Shown here in pieces: positions 54,372-64,000 of a stretch of DNA of 64,000 nucleotides. Both the position numbers and the translations under genes were made by a program. How positions within the stretch are numbered: the first letter of the stretch is position 1; each line of letters begins with the position of its first letter. The notes below the pieces were generated by a model. It was not told the origin of the DNA and searched no databases. It saw nothing but the letters and a program-made list of their open reading frames with translations. This DNA comes from Ailurus styani (taxonomy: Eukaryota; Chordata; Mammalia; Carnivora; Ailuridae), in NCBI GenBank assembly GCA_002007465.1, contig LNAC01000336.1, positions 508,447 to 572,446 on the forward strand. Direction: 5' to 3'.

Positions 54372-57300
54372 TGTAGACCTCTTAGGTTGTGTCATTGCAG
54401 GATTGCTGGATGCCTACTTCTCAATATTCATTCTCCAATCCCATCCCCATTATTAGAAATGTTCATTTGATCTGCACAGACAATCCTGTCAGTGCATATT
54501 TATGTTACCTGGAATATTAATCCAGTAATCTGCTCTTGTTCATAGAACACAGATTTGTCAGATGAGCAAAATGTCACCTAACAGGCTCTAGTTCACTCTT
54601 CACTCAGTTGCCGGAAACTTCTACTACAGAGTCCCGTTGAAACTGTTCTCACCAAGGTTATCAAAGCGAATGGCTTGGTAGCCGTTAGATCATTCCATTG
54701 AACTGACTCTCAAGTCAGTTGTCATATTGAATTGCTTCTTTTGCTACTTCATCTTAAATCATGTTAACAGTTGGTTAAAAGAGGTATGGCTAGAAGCAAG
54801 CTAAAAAGAGCACTGGAATGGAAGTGGAAAGTAAACACAAGACAACTCAAAAACTTTAGGTGCTGCTTTTACGAGTACATTCGTTTCAGAGATGACAAAT
54901 TGGACTCAATTATACCTCTAATAAAAACACCAATTGCTAACAGAAACAAGATGGAAAGAACACTTTATTGCCAATTAGAGAGCAGTCAATTGGAATCTAC
55001 AATAGGGAGAGATATAGGAAACATCACAAATACATTTTCACGAATGTTTACTGTTACAGAAGACTCGTGGGACAGCAGTAATGTCCCAGTAGTCTTCATA
55101 TTGTAAGGCTTCCTATAGAGATATTAAAGACTAACAGTCAAAGTCACTTAAAATAAATACAAGACTTCTTTGAAAGATTCAAAACTCATTTGCATGTACA
55201 ATTTCTGGGATTCTTGCTTACTAATTCCACAGCTTTACACTTTCAATGCTCCAATATTTTACAAATTTCATCAACAAGGGACCAGACATGGAAGTGAACT
55301 TACTACATTAGTTCTCTCACATGACAATTAAAGGATCTGAGTCTAACAATAACACTGCCTCCTCCTTAGGAAGTGTTTTATTAGCAATAAGAATGTGTGA
55401 TTAAATTAATTTAGTGTGGATTTTTTTCCCCTTCAAAATGAATTTCTTTCAAGTTATTCTTTAAATGAAACAGGGAAATAAAGGCAAAGTGGTCATCTTT
55501 GATTTACTGCCACCTGTGGTTTTCCATGATAGGCTGCTGATTGAAGCATACATTTTAAAGTATAAAGTTTGAAATATATTTGTCAGTTACAGTACTTGCT
55601 TCCCATCTAAAAATCATGAAACCCCCATCAGACAACAGTGGGATGAATATTTTAAACAGATTTTAGTAATTGCATAGTGAACAGAATAATATAGTGAACT
55701 TAATAATAGTGGGGTATAAATAGATTCTAATATAGAAATGATGGCATGCTAGATATCAAAATAGGAAGAGATAGACCATTAATAAATTGAGCTGTCTGGA
55801 TTTTATGAACCTATAGCCTAGCTATTTTGCCTCTATTGTGAACAGAGAGATTCTAATGCCAGCCTCTCACGGTCAAGTAAGTCTGCAGCAACATTTGGGA
55901 AATTATGCATATTGTTGTGAATCTTAGAAAAGGAAGGTAACTGGGCACTTAAGTTTTATTGCCCTTTCTTGATTTAATGAAATCTATGCACTATGTGACT
56001 GGATTGGCAGATTATTTTGTAGCACATAATGAATACTAACATAATTTCTGTTGCAGAGCATTAATACAACAAATGAAATGAACCAATATAGAGAGTAATA
56101 GGAGGGGAATGTATAAATTAAACTACAAATAATCACAGTAGTAAGATGGGCTGTTTTCTAATTGTGAGATAATGTAAGGGATGCCTGGCTGCCCCCAAAT
56201 TTCTTTGGATTAGATACATCGTATCTAGAAAAGCACACAAGAGAGGTCTAATATTCTCTCTTTGCAAGACCTCAGTGACACATTCACAACCAAAGAATTA
56301 GAGTTGAAATCTTATGTCACTAAGGGTTGTTTCTAGAAAGAAAATATAGAGGTTGACAGGGCTAGTATGGTGTAAAATTATGATGTATAAAATAATTTTG
56401 TTACTAAAATTTGTCTAGATGTGTTTAAGAATAATGTTTTGCTTCATTTCATTCATTTTAAAATGGGATTTGAGAGAAAAAGAGATGTATTGCTACTGAG
56501 ACTAATCCTATCTAATCAGATACAAGGCTAAAGAAAAGCACCAAGAACATAAAAGATTTATTAGAGGAGTTACTATGGAGCTAAAATATACACAATATAA
56601 GTAATCAATAAATACTGCATAAATATGAAGAGATAAAACAGGGGTTTTCCTTAAAGAAAAATATAATCTTAAAAAAACAATCTTAACTAGAATTTTATAC
56701 CAGATAATGTGCATATTTGATTCCACGGTAACCTCTCCTTGAGTTTGATAAGCAGTATGAAATATGAAGTTTCAGAGTTTAGGTTTAATTGATGATGTAA
56801 GAGCCTGGTCAAATAGAGCTTCTAGAAATCCACAGAAACAGATGAGAAAGATTCAGAGTGGTGGACACATAATGTCCTGGAAAGGTGGGAGTACTGGCAA
56901 CATACTACAGGGGCTCAAACCTGGAGCATGAAATTAGGTGTAAAGAAATTTAATACTGTCCTTATTGGAGAGGGCCAAGTTGCATATTAAAAAAGATACA
57001 GAATCATGTAGTCAAATTTCAAGCCATCCTTCAGTGCATCTAAAGCTCACACCCTCCCATCTATCTGCTTTTAACTCAAGAACCCCCACTAACTGGGGCA
57101 TCTGACTCAGGCTAGTTTATGAAGCAATCTGTCTTGCCCAAGGGTACACTCTCAAAAAACCACTCTCACATGTGGCCTCAGGTGGGTACACTGTACCCTA
57201 ATCAAGTAGTACTCTTTCTGCTTTTGCCCTCAGAGGGTCATTTAGGGACAGTCATACACAAGAAATCCCCAGAACTCAGAAGTATAAACTACAAAGATGG

Positions 57301-57374
57301 GGAGGATGTGAAAGGGTACAACTGAGTCAAACAAAGGGAAGAAATGGTAGTTTTAGAAATCAAACTTGAGTTTT
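54372..57374. other. Unique sequence, no young insertions
   Basis: No gene recognised. A 111-codon plus-strand frame (54771-55106) sits in otherwise unique DNA. It is rich in Lys/Arg/Ser and has no domain or splice context I can recognise. AT content rises toward 55700-56700. Confidence 0.4.
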
Positions 57375-57584
57375 AAAAATCAAACTTGATAGGGCGCCTG
57401 GGTGGCTCAGCGGTTTAAAGCCTCTGCCTTCGGCTCAGGTCATGATCTCAGGGTCCTGGGATCGAGGCCCACATCGGGCTCTCTGCTCGGCAGGGAGCCT
57501 GCTTCCCCCTCTCTCTGCCTACTTGTGATCTCTCTCTCTCTCTGTCAAATAAATAAAATCTTAAAAAAAAAATCAAACTTGATA
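57375..57584 (+). mobile_element. Young CAN-SINE with 17-bp target duplication
   Basis: Element 57392-57567 starts GGGCGCCTGGGTGGCTCAGC and ends 'CAAATAAATAAAATCTT' plus A8. AAAAATCAAACTTGATA is exact at 57375-57391 and 57568-57584. A third near copy (AAATCAAACTTGA, 57358-57370) precedes the site. Confidence 0.97.
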
Positions 57585-57634
57585 ATGGGAGAATGTTCTA
57601 GAGGCCAGGTATAAAAAAGTGTAAAGTAAGGAAA

Positions 57635-57900
57635 AGCATGGGTTTGGGAGTCAGGCTGACCTTTATCAGAATCAAGGATGCGAATATTACCTGTAAATCT
57701 TGGGAAAGATACTGAATTATCTCTAAGCTTTAGGTTCCTCACCTGAAATACTAATATATTACAGATTTGGTTATAAGTATTAACAGTATATTGCACTTAT
57801 ATTATTTATATGTTTATTCATATTTACCCATAGAAATACTTAGCATTCAATGTGTGCACAGTCAGTAGTAAATTCTTTATTAGTATTTCTGCTATTAAGT
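57635..57900 (+). repeat. MIR SINE, sense
   Basis: 'GCATGGGTTTGGGAGTCAGG', 'CTTGGGAAAGATACTGAATT', 'AAGCTTTAGGTTCCTCACCT' and 'ACTTAGCATTCAATGTGTGC' give the complete MIR order. Confidence 0.75.
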
Positions 57901-57929
57901 TTGCTCCAAGTTAATCAGTAAGCTGTGTC

Positions 57930-57930
57930 N
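57930..57930. other. Single ambiguous base (N)
   Basis: One N sixteen bases before a 28-bp poly-T, probably a consensus uncertainty near the homopolymer. Confidence 0.95.
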
Positions 57931-57942
57931 TGAGTGCCTAAA

Positions 57943-57945
<3 letters not shown>

Positions 57946-57977
<32 letters not shown>

Positions 57978-58560
57978 CGTCCTCTCTCCTTGGGAGTTAA
58001 GATGAAGACAGTTCAGACAAGCTAACAAAAGCATGCTATATGGTACTGGTCATAACAACCAATGTAGGGCTGTTTAGAGCTTTACCTTCAGTATGAAAAA
58101 CTGTTCAGAAGCAACAGCAGAGATTCAAACATGCTCAAAGTTCAAAACACCCAACTTATTCTGTACACTTCTGATAACTGATTCACAATTGCATGTCAAG
58201 GAACAACTCTTCTGGGAAACTATCTTCATTCTTACAAATAACAATGCATAATTCTGTAGATTCCTGGATTTTTTTTAAATACATGTTTCATTGTTTAACA
58301 CAGTAATTTTTTTTTTAAACATCTTAGTTCCAGACCTGCTACCAACCTTGATGCAAAGGAATTGACAGCTTCAGGATGTTATTTACTAAGATGCTATCAT
58401 ATTGAACAACAGAAACAGGATCCTTCTTGATGTCTATAGTCTTTGACATAAGAAAGGTTTTTCTTTCCAGGCAGGATCTTATCATACAGAATGAGGGAAA
58501 ACAAATCATCCATCTGCTCTGGGCTCTAAAACCCAGGGACTGTTAAATAAATACATCAGA
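57946..58560 (-). pseudogene. Possible retrocopy tail (processed pseudogene), unproven
   Basis: A run of about 28 T at 57946-57973 would be a poly-A tail on the minus strand. The 600 bp beyond it reads, on the minus strand, like 3' UTR sequence and matches no repeat I know. No source gene is recognised, no AATAAA lies close to the tail, and no target duplication was found. A plain T expansion in unique DNA is the alternative. Confidence 0.25.
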
Positions 58561-59484
58561 ATGATAAAATAACTTCCAAAGATAGCATCAGAAGCCAGCC
58601 AAGTCACTGAAAAACTGCAATTTCTTTTCTTGTCTGTTAACATAGAGGAAATGGATAGTTAGAAAGCAAGGACTAGGAATGAGTCACATAATACGTGCTG
58701 ATATGTTTTTTTCTTTGTGTTATGTAATAAGGTGCTACCTTTTTCTCTGCAATGTACTGAATCTTTTTTCTTCCTTTTCATATCCTGTAATGTAGCCTCC
58801 AACCTGGATTCCCCAGGCAAGGGCCCCAAACTAATCTTAATTTCCCCAGTAATTTGCCAGCTAATGAAAGGGTAAGATTTGGGGATTGATCAATATTTCT
58901 AAATAGCCTCATCATATTATACAGTAGTAATTTACTTTGTCTCAGCATGAATATTGGGAAAGGAATTGAACCACATCTTCACATGTATGGATTAAAATGG
59001 GGTGAGAGGTAAAAATTCTTAGGTCAATCCTTTTTTATACCATTGCCAAGAAGATTGCTGATCTCAATCTCACATTATAATATTTGATTTTAATAATGAA
59101 TTAATGGACTCAATTTCTTTCAAAATGAAGAACAGCTTGTTCTGTGATACTATTATTTCATCTAACCTTAATTTATAGATCTGAATATCCTCTCACTATC
59201 AAAAGAGTGGCTGCTTTATTTTTAATAGTGCAGGGAAATACTATTTTTTATATGTTCTTTCAGATTCATCTGTCTTATCTAAAACATATTAAATCGGACT
59301 GTAGATTTTCCTTTAATGAATACCTTACTCAGTATGTTAGCTATTAATTAAAAGGGTCTATAACTTAATCATTTGAGCATCCTCTCTATACCAGTGTACA
59401 CATGGATGTCTACCACTATACCTATAACTGGTGTTAAGTTGGTGTATTAACTTTGCTATTGCAATGTGACCTGAGACATAACCA
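58561..59484. other. Unique sequence
   Basis: No gene or repeat recognised. Confidence 0.45.
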
Positions 59485-59828
59485 ATAGAAAACTGGTAGA
59501 ACTGGGAGAAGTAGATGAATCTACTAATCTAGTTGGAGATTTTAACACCTGAACAGAAATGGATAGATCCAACAAGCAGAAATTCGGTAAGGTCATGATA
59601 GAATTCAACAGCACTATCATCAGCAGGATGTTATTGACATCTATAAGCAACAGCAGAATATGCATTCTTCTCAAGCTTACATGGAACATTCACCAATACA
59701 GACCACATCCTGAGCCATAAAGCACACCTTAAGTTTAAAAGAATAGAAAGCATATAGTGTCTGTTCTCAGACCACAATGGAATTAAATTAGAAATCAGTT
59801 GTGCAAAAAAAAAAAAAAAAAAAAAAAA

Positions 59829-59863
<35 letters not shown>

Positions 59864-59943
59864 GGAAAAATCCCAAATACATGGAGATTAAACACACTTC
59901 TAAGTAACATATAGGTCAAAGAGGAAAGTCTCAAGACAATTTT
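59485..59943 (+). mobile_element. Old L1 ORF2, endonuclease-end segment
   Basis: 'AACTGGTAGAACTGGGAGAA', 'TAGTTGGAGATTTTAACACC', 'GCAGAATATGCATTCTTCTC', 'CAGACCACATCCTGAGCCAT' and 'CCACAATGGAATTAAATTAG' are ordinary L1 ORF2 wording. A 56-bp A tract (59805-59860) interrupts it. Start of a decayed L1 that continues, with insertions, to the window end. Confidence 0.85.
59805..59860. repeat. Expanded poly-A tract inside L1 ORF2
   Basis: 55 A and one T (59830) stand where L1 consensus has only a short A-rich stretch before 'ctggaaaaatccc'. Confidence 0.95.
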
Positions 59944-60141
59944 AAAAATACATATACTTTTGGGTGCCTGGGTGGCTCAGGCCATGATCTCAGGGTCCTG
60001 GGATTGAGTCCCTCATTGGGCTCTCTGCTCAGCAGGGAGCCTGCTTCCCCCTCTCTCTCTGCCTGCCTGTCTGCCTACTTGTGATCTCTTTCTCTGTCAA
60101 GTAAATAAATCTTAAAAAAATAATAAAAATACATATACTTT
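59944..60141 (+). mobile_element. CAN-SINE with internal 28-bp deletion
   Basis: Element about 59961-60124, flanked by exact AAAAATACATATACTTT at 59944-59960 and 60125-60141. The head reads 'GGGTGGCTCAGGCCATGATC'. The family has about 28 more bases between two copies of GGCTCAG, so half of the A box is lost. It interrupts the old L1. Confidence 0.96.
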
Positions 60142-60635
60142 GAACTAAGTGAAAATGAAATCACAATCTCTCAAAATTTATGGGATGCAGCAAAAGTAGG
60201 ACTTAGAGGGAAATTTATAGTATTGAATGCATCTGTTAGAAAAAAGATCTCAGATCATCTGATCTTTACCTTATGAAGCTAGAAAAAGTTAAATTCAAGT
60301 AAGCAGAAGAAAAATAAAAATTAAAGTAGAAATCAATGAAATTGAAAACAGAAAATCAAGAAATCACTAAGACAAAAAACTTGCTCTTTGAATAGGTCAA
60401 TAAAATCAATTGCTAGTCAGCACAACTAAGAAAAAAAAAGAACACACATCACTAATAGCAAAAATAGAAGAGATCATTGCAGATCCCATGAACATTAAAA
60501 GAAACATAGAAAAATCTTATGAACTCTGTTCCCATAAATTTTAACCTAGATAAAATCAAGCAATTTCTTGGAAAACACAATTTGCCTAAACTCACATAAG
60601 TTATCAGACAACCTAAATAGGTCTATATTTATTAA
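60142..60635 (+). mobile_element. Old L1 ORF2, second segment
   Basis: 'AACTAAGTGAAAATGAAATC', 'GGGATGCAGCAAAAGTAGG', 'CTTAGAGGGAAATTTATAG' and 'AGAAATCAATGAAATTGAAA' are ORF2 between endonuclease and reverse transcriptase. Multiple stops. Confidence 0.9.
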
Positions 60636-61093
60636 ATATTTTTTAATTTTTTTATTTATATATATATATTTTTTTTTCAGTGATCCAAGATTCATTGTTT
60701 ATGCACCACACCCAGTGCTCCATGCAATATGTGCCTCCTTAATACCCACCACCAGGCTCACCCATCCTCCCACCCCCCTCTCCTCCACCCCTCAGTTTGT
60801 TTCTCAGAGTCCACAGTCTCTCATCTTTCATCTCCCCCTCCGATTTCCCACAATTCACTTTTCCTTTCTTTCTCCTAAAGTCTACCTGGTATTTACCCCA
60901 AAGATACAGATGAAGTGAAAAGAAGGGCCATATGTACCCCAATGTTCATAGCAGCAATGTCCACAATCGCCAAACTGTGGAAAGAGCCGAGATGCCTTTC
61001 GACAGATGAATGGTTAAATTAGATGTGGTCCATATATACAATGGAATGTTACACAGCCATCAGAAAGGATGAATAACCAACTTGTGTATAAAG
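60636..61093 (-). mobile_element. Twin-primed (5'-inverted) carnivoran L1
   Basis: Read on the minus strand, 60879 to 60636 is an L1 3' UTR ('GATGAAAGATGAGAGACTGT', 'GGAGCACTGGGTGTGGTGCA') ending in an A-rich tail. 60880-61093 carries the upstream ORF2 end in the opposite orientation ('GCAGCAATGTCCACAATCGC', 'GTGGAAAGAGCCGAGATGCC', 'CATCAGAAAGGATGAATAAC'). An inverted 5' part next to a sense 3' part is the product of twin priming. It is far better preserved than the L1 it interrupts. Confidence 0.85.
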
Positions 61094-61901
61094 AGGTGCC
61101 CCATATAAATAATATTTCTATAAGTGATAGTTAGAAAGCACCAGGCCCAGATGGATTCACTGTAGAATTTTACCAAATTATACCAATTCTCTATGATCTC
61201 TTCCAGAAGTTAGAAGCAGAGGAAATCCTACCTAGATCATTCTATGACAGCAGCATTACCCTAATACCAAAACCAAAGACACTTGGAGAAAACTCCAGAC
61301 CACTATCTCCCATAAGCAAAGGTACAAAAATCCTCAGCAAAGTATTAGCAAATAAAATCTAACAATGTATAAAGAATTATACACCACAATCAAGTGGGAT
61401 TTAACCTAGGGTTCAAGACTGATTCAGTATTCAAAAACCAATTAATGCAATCAATTACATCAAAAGGCCAAACAAGGAAAATATGTGATATCAACACAGA
61501 AAAAACATTTGATGAAATTTAATACCCATTAATGAAAGAAACTCTCAGAACACTACGAATAGAGCAGAACCTCCTTAGTTTGATTTTTAAAAAAACCTAC
61601 AGAAAAAATTTCTACATCTAACATCACACATAACGGTAAGAAACCTGAAGCTTTCCTGCTAAGAACAGGAACAAGGCAAATGTGTGTCATCTCAGTAGTC
61701 CTAGCTAATATGAAAAAAAAAAAGTGTGTGTGTCTGAGGGGCAATAAAAGGTGTACAGATTGGGAAGAAATAAGACTTTGTTCACAGGTCACATGACCCC
61801 TCTATGTAGAAAATCTAAATGAGAAAACAGCAACAGCAAAAATCCTAGTGGTAAAGCCACAAAGCAATGTTGTGCAATACAAGGTTAAAAAACAAAGGGG
61901 T
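61094..61901 (+). mobile_element. Old L1 ORF2, reverse transcriptase segment
   Basis: 'CACCAGGCCCAGATGGATTC', 'CAAAGACACTTGGAGAAAAC', 'AAGACTGATTCAGTATTCAA' and 'GAACAAGGCAAATGTGTGTC' are reverse transcriptase wording. At 61779-61790 the position of the catalytic F/Y-A-D-D motif reads TTCACAGGTCAC (F-T-G-H), so both aspartates are gone. Confidence 0.9.
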
Positions 61902-62086
61902 GGTGCCTGGGTGGCTCAGTGGGTTTGGCCTCTGCCTTCCGCTCTGGTCATGATCTCAGGGTCCTGGGATCGAGTCCTGCATGGGGCTCTCTGCTTGGCG
62001 GGGAGCCTGCTTCCCCCTCTCTCTCTGCCTGCCTCTCTGCCTGCTTGTGATCTCTGTCAAATAAATAAATAAAATCTTTTAAAAAA
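61902..62086 (+). mobile_element. CAN-SINE at L1-L1 boundary
   Basis: 'GGTGCCTGGGTGGCTCAG', 'GTCATGATCTCAGGGTCCTG', 'GGGATCGAGTCC', a CT-rich middle and the tail AAATAAATAAATAAAATC. No clean target duplication. It sits between old L1 and a truncated L1 3' UTR. Confidence 0.95.
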
Positions 62087-62330
62087 AGGAGGCAAAGCAT
62101 TAAGACACTCTTAAATATGGAGAACTGAGGGTTGCTGGAAGGAAGTTGTGTGTGTGTGGGGGGCTAAATGGGTGATGGGTATTAAAGTGGGAACTTGTTG
62201 TGATGAGCACTGGGTGCTACATGTAAATAATGAATCACTAAATTCTACTCCTGAAACCAATATTGCACTATATGTTAACTACCTACACGGTAAATAAAAA
62301 ATTGATACCAAGGGAAAAAAGAAAAACAGT
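62087..62330 (+). mobile_element. Carnivoran L1 3' UTR insertion
   Basis: 'GAACTGAGGGTTGCTGGAAG', 'GGTGATGGGTATTAAAGTGG', 'TTGTGATGAGCACTGGGTGC', then 'ACTATATGTTAACTACC' and an A-rich tail. Old-L1 wording before and after (ACAAGGTTAAAAAACAAA near 61879, ACGAGGTTAACGTACAAA near 62331) looks like its diverged target duplication. Confidence 0.85.
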
Positions 62331-64000
62331 ACGAGGTTAACGTACAAAAATCACTTGGTTTCTTATATACTAGTGAACAAGTAGAATTTGAAAGTATCAT
62401 AGTGATCATTTTGTAATGTATAAAGATATCTAATTTCTACCTTATGCATCTGAAATAGTATATAGTTTAAAAAGCATACCATTTACATTAGCATCCCCCA
62501 ATATGAAATACTTAGATATAAACAAAATATGTCTAAGAATCACATGACAAAAACTATAAAACTCTAATGAAAGATAGCAAAGAACTAAATAAACGGAGAG
62601 ATACCACATGCTCATGGTTAGAAAGACTCCATATTGTCAGGATAACTGTTTCTCCAAACTTGAGCTATAGATTCAATACAATCCCAATCAAAATCCCAGT
62701 AACTTATTTTGTGTATATTGACAAGCAGATTCTAAAATTTATATGGAGAAGCAAAAGACCCTGAATAGCCGACACGGTATTGAAGGACAAGAACAAAATC
62801 AGAGAACTAATACTACTTAACTTCAAGTTTTCCTATAAAGCAATAGTAATTAAGGCAATGCAGTATAGGTGAAAGAATAGGCAAATAGATCAATAGAACA
62901 GAATATAGAGCCCAAAAATAGACCCTCATAAACACAATCAACTGGTATTTGTCGAAGTAACAAAGGCAATACAACAGAGCAAAAAAATCTTCAATGAGTG
63001 TTACTGGAACAACTATATATTCACATTCAAAAAAAAATCTACATGCAGACTTTTTGACTTACACAAAATTTAACTCAAAATTGAAGATAAAAAAATGATA
63101 GATTTAAATGTAAAATGCAAAACTATAAAATGCCTAGAAGATAACATAGGAGACAACAAAGATGACCTTGAGTATGGCAATGACTTTTTAGAAGAAAATG
63201 CTTTTTAGAAAGAATTTTTCTCATAATCCATGAAAAATTTATTGGTAAGTTGGAGTTCACTAAAATTAAAAATGTCTACTCTGTAAAAAGCATTGTCAAG
63301 AGAATGAAAAGACAAGCTACAGACTAGAAAAAAATTTGCAAGAGACATATCTGATGAAAGACTGTTACCCAAAATATGCAAAGAACCTTTAAAACTTGAC
63401 AAGAAAATAAACAACCCAATTAAAAAATGGACAAAAGATCTTATCAGACACCACACAAAAGGATATATAAAGGCATATAAGCATATGGAAAGATGCTCAA
63501 CATCATATGTCACTAGCAAAATGCAAATTAAAACAATGAGATAAATGAGATGTCACTACATACTTATCACAATGAGCAAACTCCACAACAGTGACAGCAC
63601 CAAATGCTGGCGAGAATGTGGAACAATAGAAACCCTCATTCATTGCTGGTGGGACTGCAAAATATAGAGCCACTCTAGAAGACAATTTGGCAGTTTCCTA
63701 AAATAATTCAAAATTATCCTTATTGTACCAAACAGCAATCATGCTCTTCGATATTTACCCAAAAGAGTTGAAAATGTATATTAACACAAAAGCCTGCACA
63801 TGGATATTTATAGCCACTTTACTAATAATTTTCAACATTTGGAAGCAACCAATATGCCTTTCAGTAGGTGGTGAATGGATAAACTGTGGTACATTCAGAC
63901 AATGGACTATTGTCCAACACTAAAAAGAAATGTATTATCAAGCCCTGAGAAGACTTGGAGGAACCTTAAATGCATATTACAAAGTGAATGAAGACAATCT
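62331..64000 (+). mobile_element. Old L1 ORF2 C-terminal segment, runs off window end
   Basis: 'ATTCAATACAATCCCAATCA' with a frame reading NTIPIKIP...ILKFIWRSKRP (62640-62764), 'AATGCAAATTAAAACAATGA', 'GCTGGTGGGACTGC' and 'GACTTGGAGGAACCTTAAAT' at the end give ORF2 through the beginning of the 3' UTR. A 70-bp L1 3'-end fragment (62394-62464, 'AGTGATCATTTTGTAATGTA') is embedded in it. Frames are broken throughout. Confidence 0.9.

Noticed and set aside
54771..55106. 111-codon plus-strand frame as a gene
   Set aside because: No recognisable domain, start context or splice signals. Frames of this length are expected by chance in 64 kb.
60568..60918. 116-codon frame as a gene
   Set aside because: It reads through the antisense L1 3' UTR of the twin-primed element.
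1..64000. Prokaryotic-style operons, phage or defence systems
   Set aside because: Carnivoran SINEs, L1, MIR and L2 throughout show that this is mammalian nuclear DNA. No such genes are present.

Overview
The window is nuclear DNA of a carnivoran mammal, most likely a caniform and probably a mustelid. It holds about two dozen tRNA-derived CAN-SINEs in both orientations (head GGCGCCTGGGTGGCTCAG, tail AAATAAATAAAATCTTT), and that family is restricted to carnivores. The L1 3' ends are of carnivoran type. Assignment to mustelids rests on remembered SINE subtype wording and is inference. There are no operons, ribosome binding sites, CpG islands or long uninterrupted reading frames.

I found no protein-coding gene, tRNA, rRNA, known ncRNA or CRISPR array. 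The open reading frames are short and unconserved-looking, lie inside repeats, or cross the run of Ns. The stretch is therefore gene-desert or deep-intronic sequence, and its readable content is its transposable-element history.

Layout. 1-10 kb: mostly unique AT-rich DNA with ancient MIR/L2 pieces, a perfect 49-bp tandem duplication (692-789), an old L1 fragment joined to a broken SINE (3.6-4.4 kb), two CAN-SINEs at 6.4-7.1 kb and a weak exon-like island at 8.6 kb. 10-22 kb: CAN-SINEs, a hAT-like DNA transposon, MIR/L2 remnants, an ERV-like LTR (15.2-15.7 kb), an MaLR-like LTR (20.9-21.4 kb) and long CA/CT/TA microsatellites. 22.6-25.3 kb: an old L1 ORF2 body interrupted by two later L1 3' ends. 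25.8-32.2 kb: four CAN-SINEs, an LTR-like element, MIR/L2 pieces and a young 5'-truncated L1 whose interior is hidden by a 412-nt gap (29735-30146) but whose 14-bp target duplication is readable on both sides. 32.2-57.4 kb: long unique blocks with few young insertions, MER5-type DNA transposons and some stretches that look like conserved non-coding DNA. 57.4-64 kb: a CAN-SINE, a possible retrocopy tail, then a decayed L1 ORF2 running off the window end and interrupted by two CAN-SINEs, a twin-primed (5'-inverted) L1 and further L1 3' ends.

Nothing here supports a new molecular system. The most informative observations are the nested insertion stacks, the twin-primed L1, the gap-hidden young L1, two SINEs that lost their A box through short-direct-repeat deletions, the exact 49-bp duplication, and unique blocks to be tested for conservation. 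Family names such as MIR, L2, MER5 and MLT1 come from recalled consensus patterns; no library search was run.
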